Below, one piece after another: positions 60,565 to 64,000 of a DNA stretch of 64,000 bases (the stretch's first letter is position 1; each line of letters starts with the position of its first letter). Where the stretch lies: assembly GCF_000013645.1 (NCBI RefSeq), contig NC_007952.1, positions 868,001 through 932,000 of the forward strand, read 5' to 3'. The position numbers and the translations under genes are program-made. The notes under the pieces were generated by a model that saw nothing but the letters and a program-made list of their open reading frames with translations, searched no databases and had not been told where the DNA came from. This stretch comes from Paraburkholderia xenovorans LB400. Lineage in GTDB: Bacteria; Pseudomonadota; Gammaproteobacteria; Burkholderiales; Burkholderiaceae.

Positions 60565-61431
60565 TCAGTCGTCGACACCGTCGACACGCGCTTCGCGCAA
60601 CGTCACGAAACGCAGATGCCGTTGCCGGGCGGCGCCGATCACGCGCGGCAGGACCGCGAGGATCAGCGGCGTGCCCGCGGCCGTGAGCGCTGCGTTGCCA
60701 TCGTGCAGCAGGAGAATGTCGCGCGGCGCAAGACCGTCGAGCAGGCGCCGCGTGACCACGTCAGGATCGCGCTCGCGTGTGTCGTAGCCGCGCCGCGTCC
60801 ATGCCGCGAGCCGCAGGTCGAGGTTGCGCAATACCGGTTCGAGAAAGATGTTGCGCAAGCCGGCCGGCGCGCGGAAGAACAGGGGCCGCTCGCCGCTCAG
60901 TGCTTCGAGCGTGCGTTGCGCGGCGTCGATCTCACGCGTGAGCGCGCCCGGCAACGTCACGGAAAACGTATGCATGTGAACCTGCGAGTGGTTTTCGAGC
61001 GCATGGCCGCGCGCGACGATCTCGCGCGCAAGGTCCGGGTAAAGCTGCGCCTTGGCGCCGATGCAGAAGAAGGTGGCGCGCACGCCGAAGGCGTCGAGCA
61101 GATCGAGCACTTGCGGCGTGACGAGCGGATCCGGGCCGTCGTCGATGGTCAGCGCGATCGCGTCGGCATTACGCGCGGCAGCGGGCAGGCGCGTCCAGTT
61201 CGGGCCGAGCAGCGAGGTACGCGGCAACAGGCCGGCCACCGTAAAAATGGCGTGATTCGCAAAAATCGCGGCTAACCACCAGGGCCAGGCGGCGGGCGCG
61301 AACAGCCATCCGGCCAGTACGAACACGTGCCATGCGGCGGTGGCCGTGAGCATCGCGGGATAGCCGGTGCGCGGCCAGCGGGACAGCGGCGCGTGGCGGG
61401 CGCCGTGCGGCGGCGTGGAGAGTTCTTTCAT
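60565..61431 (-). CDS. Membrane-anchored NodB-type polysaccharide deacetylase
   Basis: A 288-residue protein with two N-terminal hydrophobic helices (about 28-70), then a NodB domain: catalytic/metal Asp pair TIDDGPDP at 95-102, His148 and His152 in ENHSQVHMH, FRAPAG, and the final LLHDG block. It is anchored to the inner membrane and should remove N-acetyl groups from a glycan or act on a related amide in the periplasm. The substrate is unknown. The ATG at 61431 is preceded by a purine-poor stretch; the frame extends further without domain. Confidence 0.88.
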   Translation of the reverse strand: MKELSTPPHGARHAPLSRWPRTGYPAMLTATAAWHVFVLAGWLFAPAAWPWWLAAIFANHAIFTVAGLLPRTSLLGPNWTRLPAAARNADAIALTIDDGPDPLVTPQVLDLLDAFGVRATFFCIGAKAQLYPDLAREIVARGHALENHSQVHMHTFSVTLPGALTREIDAAQRTLEALSGERPLFFRAPAGLRNIFLEPVLRNLDLRLAAWTRRGYDTRERDPDVVTRRLLDGLAPRDILLLHDGNAALTAAGTPLILAVLPRVIGAARQRHLRFVTLREARVDGVDD

Positions 61432-61649
61432 AAAGCGTGCTTCCTGTCTTCCTTCCTCCTTCCTGGGAAGGTCTTGAATCGCGCGCGTGACGCGCAACGG
61501 CAAACGATACCATCGATGCGCACCGCGACGCGCCCGCCGGCAGGAACGGTTACCTATGAAAGCACGCTGAAAGACGTGGTGCGGCGGCGCCACGGACTCG
61601 CAGACCTCGGCCCGCAGCGGACACTTCCGAAGAGCGCCTCTTGCGGCAA

Positions 61650-61900
61650 ACGAACAACGGGAACGGCACGACCACGCGCCTGCTCAGCGCGAAAGACCAC
61701 GCGGAATCGTTCGTCGACGTGAACACGGGCCGCGCCGTGGCATTTGTGATGGACGACCCGCTGTTGTATGGTGCTAAAGCCAAAGAGGCGGACCACTGCC
61801 TGATCACCTGCACCGCGCCGACGCGCCGGGCGCAGGGTCACATGTTCCGCAAGGACGACCCGAAGTTCAGGAAGCTCGCGGGCGGCGCTTGCCGCGCCGT
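61650..61900 (+). pseudogene. gltI-like substrate-binding protein remnant
   Basis: In the frame that leads into the SDR gene, GTTTRLLSAKDHAESFVDVN, TGRAVAFVMDDPLLYGAKAK and GHMFRKDDPKFRKL are clearly the middle and C-terminal part of glutamate/aspartate ABC-transporter binding proteins (GltI/AatJ type). The N-terminal lobe is missing, a segment between GTT and SAKDH is deleted, and the end is replaced. No start, signal peptide or transporter genes remain. It is a gene fragment left by deletion or rearrangement. Confidence 0.75.
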
Positions 61901-61964
61901 CCGGTCCGGTTCGCTGGTTCGCATGCAGCCAGTCTGCACCATCTGCACAACGAGGAGACGTGTC

Positions 61965-62729
61965 GTGACGGGAACGGGAATCAAGAAGGTCGCGCTGGTA
62001 ACGGGCGCGGGTAGCGGGATCGGCCGGGCGTGCGCGCTGAAGATGCTGGAGCACGGCTATAGCGTCGTGCTGGCCGGCCGCCGCCAGGCGCCGCTCGACG
62101 CCGTGGTCGAGGAAGCGCAGCATCTCGGCGGCGACGCCCTGGCCGTGGCGTGCGACGTCACCGACGCGGGCAGCGTCGCGGCCCTGTTCGACACGATCCG
62201 CGAACGGCGCGGCCGGCTCGACGTGCTGTTCAACAACGCGGGCCGCAGTGGGTCGCCCGTCGATATCGACGAACTCGATATCGACGAATGGCGCTCGGTG
62301 GTGGACACCAATCTCACCGGCGTATTCCTGTGCACGCGCGCGGCCTTCGGTCTGATGAAAACGCAGAGTCCGCGCGGCGGGCGCATCATCAACAACGGTT
62401 CGATCTCGGCGCATGCGCCGCGGCCGCACAGCATTGCCTACACGGCAACCAAGCACGCCATTACCGGCCTCACCAAAGCCGTCTCGCTCGACGGCCGCAA
62501 ATACGACATCGTGTGCGGGCAGATCGACATCGGCAATGCGGCTACGGAAATGGCCGAGCGCATGGCGCGCGGCGTGCCGCAGGCCAACGGCGAGATCGCG
62601 GTCGAACCGCTGATGGACGTTCAGCACGTGGCGGACGCCGTGCTGCACATGGCCGAACTGCCGCTCACGGCGAACGTGCAGTTCATGACGATCATGGCGA
62701 GCAAGATGCCGTTCATCGGCCGGGGTTGA
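61965..62729 (+). CDS. Short-chain dehydrogenase/reductase
   Basis: A 254-residue classical SDR: TGAGSGIG at 13-20 binds NAD(P), NNAG at 90-93, and the catalytic Ser146, Tyr159 and Lys163 (NNGSIS, YTATK). The substrate cannot be predicted. I take GTG at 61965, preceded by GAGGAGA; the frame is open back to 61641 through the gltI remnant, so automated annotation may report a longer, chimeric protein. It is divergent from the NodB-type gene with the gltI remnant between. Confidence 0.88.
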   Translation: MTGTGIKKVALVTGAGSGIGRACALKMLEHGYSVVLAGRRQAPLDAVVEEAQHLGGDALAVACDVTDAGSVAALFDTIRERRGRLDVLFNNAGRSGSPVDIDELDIDEWRSVVDTNLTGVFLCTRAAFGLMKTQSPRGGRIINNGSISAHAPRPHSIAYTATKHAITGLTKAVSLDGRKYDIVCGQIDIGNAATEMAERMARGVPQANGEIAVEPLMDVQHVADAVLHMAELPLTANVQFMTIMASKMPFIGRG

Positions 62730-62794
62730 CGGCGCGGCGCGAACAGCAAGCCGCGCGGGATCAACTTATACTGGGCGCTTTCCGTTTTGATGGA

Positions 62795-63079
62795 ATGCGA
62801 TTCGCCGTGTCCCGAGCCACACCTGAGGACGACCCGCAGCCGGCGCCGCCCGTGCAGCCCGATCTCGACGATTGTTGTCATAGCGGCTGCAATCCGTGTG
62901 TTTTCGATCGCTACGACGAAGCGCTCGAACGTTATCGAGTTGCGCTCGCCGCATGGCAAGCACGGCAGCAGGCGCACCAGCAAGAACACCAGCAAGAACA
63001 CCAGCAAGACCATCAACAAGCGCACCAGGCGCAGCCCATGACGGCAGCGCAGCATAGCAAGCCGCGCCCGCGCCGTTGA
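62795..63079 (+). CDS. Oxidoreductase-like domain protein with Gln/His-rich tail
   Basis: A 94-residue protein. Residues ~12-50 match the small 'oxidoreductase-like' domain (PVQPDLDDCCHSGCNPCVFDR and YDEALERYRVALAAWQARQQ), whose four cysteines probably bind metal or form a cluster. The tail is made of 12-base repeats giving (HQQE/D). Starts at ATG 62795 or GTG 62807 are possible; neither has a strong ribosome site. It lies 65 bases after the SDR gene and 52 bases before the sirtuin. Confidence 0.75.
   Translation: MRFAVSRATPEDDPQPAPPVQPDLDDCCHSGCNPCVFDRYDEALERYRVALAAWQARQQAHQQEHQQEHQQDHQQAHQAQPMTAAQHSKPRPRR
62975..63022 (+). repeat. 12-base tandem repeat coding for HQQE
   Basis: CACCAGCAAGAA occurs twice, then CACCAGCAAGAC and a diverged CATCAACAAGCG copy, within the end of the oxidoreductase-like gene. 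The unit keeps frame, so copy-number change would only alter tail length. Confidence 0.85.
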
Positions 63080-63131
63080 ACGGCGCTCCATGTTTTGCCT
63101 CGAACGCCGCCGCCCTTCACCATGCCCCGTC

Positions 63132-64000
63132 ATGACCGACCTTCAGTCCGCGCCTCTCGAACCTCTCAATGAATCGCACACGCTGGACGAGCTGCATCGT
63201 TTCGTGCAGCGTTATCCGCGGCTCTTCGTGCTGACCGGCGCGGGCATCAGCACCGATTCGGGCATTCCCGGCTATCGCGACGACAACGGCGAATGGAAAC
63301 GCTCGCCGCCCATCACGCTGCAGGAGTTTCTCGGCACGCCCGCCATGCGGCAGCGCTACTGGGCGCGCAGCATGGTCGGCTGGCCGGTGGTCGCGCACGC
63401 CGAGCCCAATGCCGCACACACCGCGCTCGCCCGGCTCGAAGCGGCCGGCCACGTGCCGACGCTGGTAACGCAGAACGTCGACGGTTTGCATCAGCGGGCG
63501 GGCAGCCGCGAGGTGATCGAACTGCATGGCGGCATCAATGGCGTGACGTGTCTGGACTGCGGCATGCAACACTCGCGCGCGTCGATCCAGCAGACGCTCG
63601 AAGCGGACAACCCCGCGCTGCTGAACGTGACGGCCGAAACCGCCGCGGATGGCGACGCGCATCTCGAATGGCACGATCTTGCCGGCTTTCGCGTTCCGGC
63701 GTGCCCGAACTGCGGCGGCCTGCTGAAGCCGGCCGTGGTGTTCTTCGGCGAAAGCGTGCCGAAGGAGCGCGTGGAAGCGGCTTCGCATGCGCTCGACGCG
63801 GCGGACGCCATGCTGGTGGTCGGCTCGTCGCTGATGGTTTACTCCGGCTTCCGCTTCTGCGTGTGGGCGCAGAAGCAGGGCAAGCCGGTGGTCGCGATCA
63901 ACCTGGGGCGCACGCGCGCGGATTCGCTGCTGTCGCTGAAAATCGCGGCGCCGTGCGCCGAAACGCTGACCGCGCTGGCCGGCCTGCTGGCGCTGGATTG
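63132..64000 (+). CDS. NAD-dependent protein deacetylase (sirtuin), at the window edge
   Basis: About 289 residues are visible before the window ends. Sir2 motifs: VLTGAGISTDSGIPGYRDDNG, TQNVDGLHQRAG, the catalytic histidine in VIELHGG, two zinc CxxC pairs (CLDCGMQ and CPNCGG), KPAVVFFGESVP and VVGSSLMVYSG. The RDDNGEW form and length match the class II (SIRT4-like) bacterial sirtuins. It removes acyl groups from lysines with NAD. The frame reaches ALLALD and its next codon begins TG, so the stop is probably just outside. Confidence 0.92.
   Translation, partial: MTDLQSAPLEPLNESHTLDELHRFVQRYPRLFVLTGAGISTDSGIPGYRDDNGEWKRSPPITLQEFLGTPAMRQRYWARSMVGWPVVAHAEPNAAHTALARLEAAGHVPTLVTQNVDGLHQRAGSREVIELHGGINGVTCLDCGMQHSRASIQQTLEADNPALLNVTAETAADGDAHLEWHDLAGFRVPACPNCGGLLKPAVVFFGESVPKERVEAASHALDAADAMLVVGSSLMVYSGFRFCVWAQKQGKPVVAINLGRTRADSLLSLKIAAPCAETLTALAGLLALD

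Noticed and set aside
62150..62794. A long frame leading into the oxidoreductase-like gene
   Set aside because: Upstream of 62795 it is the +1 or -1 shadow of the SDR gene; the domain begins only after 62795.
1..64000. Prophage or integrated element spanning the accessory regions
   Set aside because: I saw no integrase, transposase, tRNA attachment site or phage structural gene anywhere in the window.

Overview
The window looks like a chromosomal segment of a Paraburkholderia- or Burkholderia-type betaproteobacterium. It is GC-rich with long antisense shadow frames, and its gene families (OxlT-type transport, BceF-like Wzc, 3-hydroxybutyrate oligomer hydrolase, PaoABC) are typical of that group. 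I saw no rRNA, tRNA, CRISPR array, complete insertion sequence or prophage. Gene calls come from reading translations, motifs and start sites by eye; no database search was run.

Bases 1-14,100 are a carboxylate/oxalate region. It holds an OFA-family transporter cut by the window edge, an MHS-family symporter, a small ORF coupled to a GntR/FCD regulator, then formyl-CoA:oxalate CoA-transferase (frc), a fumarylacetoacetase-family enzyme and a truncated PntB-like membrane protein. A CbbR-like LysR regulator, an OxlT antiporter that keeps the two oxalate-binding basic residues, a second LysR regulator, an aldehyde dehydrogenase and a PanE-like ketopantoate-reductase homologue follow. PanE-like proteins beside frc can be oxalyl-CoA reductases, and a shared 14-base promoter motif links this one to the LysR/oxlT locus.

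Bases 14,423-28,053 are a Wzx/Wzy-type exopolysaccharide cluster: WcaJ-like initiator, wza-wzb-wzc, wecC, flippase, GT25, polymerase, GT4, secreted lyase-like protein, WecG-like GT26 and a hexapeptide acyltransferase. WecC plus WecG suggests a ManNAcA-containing polymer, although no WecB epimerase gene is present.

Bases 28,098-38,136 carry housekeeping and accessory genes: two LysE exporters, a lipoprotein, a YigZ/IMPACT protein, a small gene under a consensus LexA box, a DsbA-fold isomerase, a diguanylate cyclase, an orphan FtsI-like transpeptidase and a chemoreceptor. Bases 38,743-42,741 encode a phosphonate pathway: PEP mutase fused to a nucleotidyltransferase, phosphonopyruvate decarboxylase and AEP transaminase, expected to yield CMP-activated 2-aminoethylphosphonate. 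A PIG-L deacetylase and a HipBA toxin-antitoxin pair with palindromic operators follow.

Bases 46,020-64,000 hold a second LexA-box gene (DUF4130-UdgX fusion), a MocA-like cytidylyltransferase next to the three-subunit molybdenum hydroxylase PaoABC, a 3HB-oligomer hydrolase, exonuclease III, a CsbD/DUF883-like protein, a Pr6Pr-like membrane protein next to a motB remnant, an octamer repeat, an internally duplicated beta-barrel protein, a DUF2252 protein, a NodB-type deacetylase, a gltI remnant read in frame into an SDR gene, an oxidoreductase-like domain protein, and a sirtuin running off the end.
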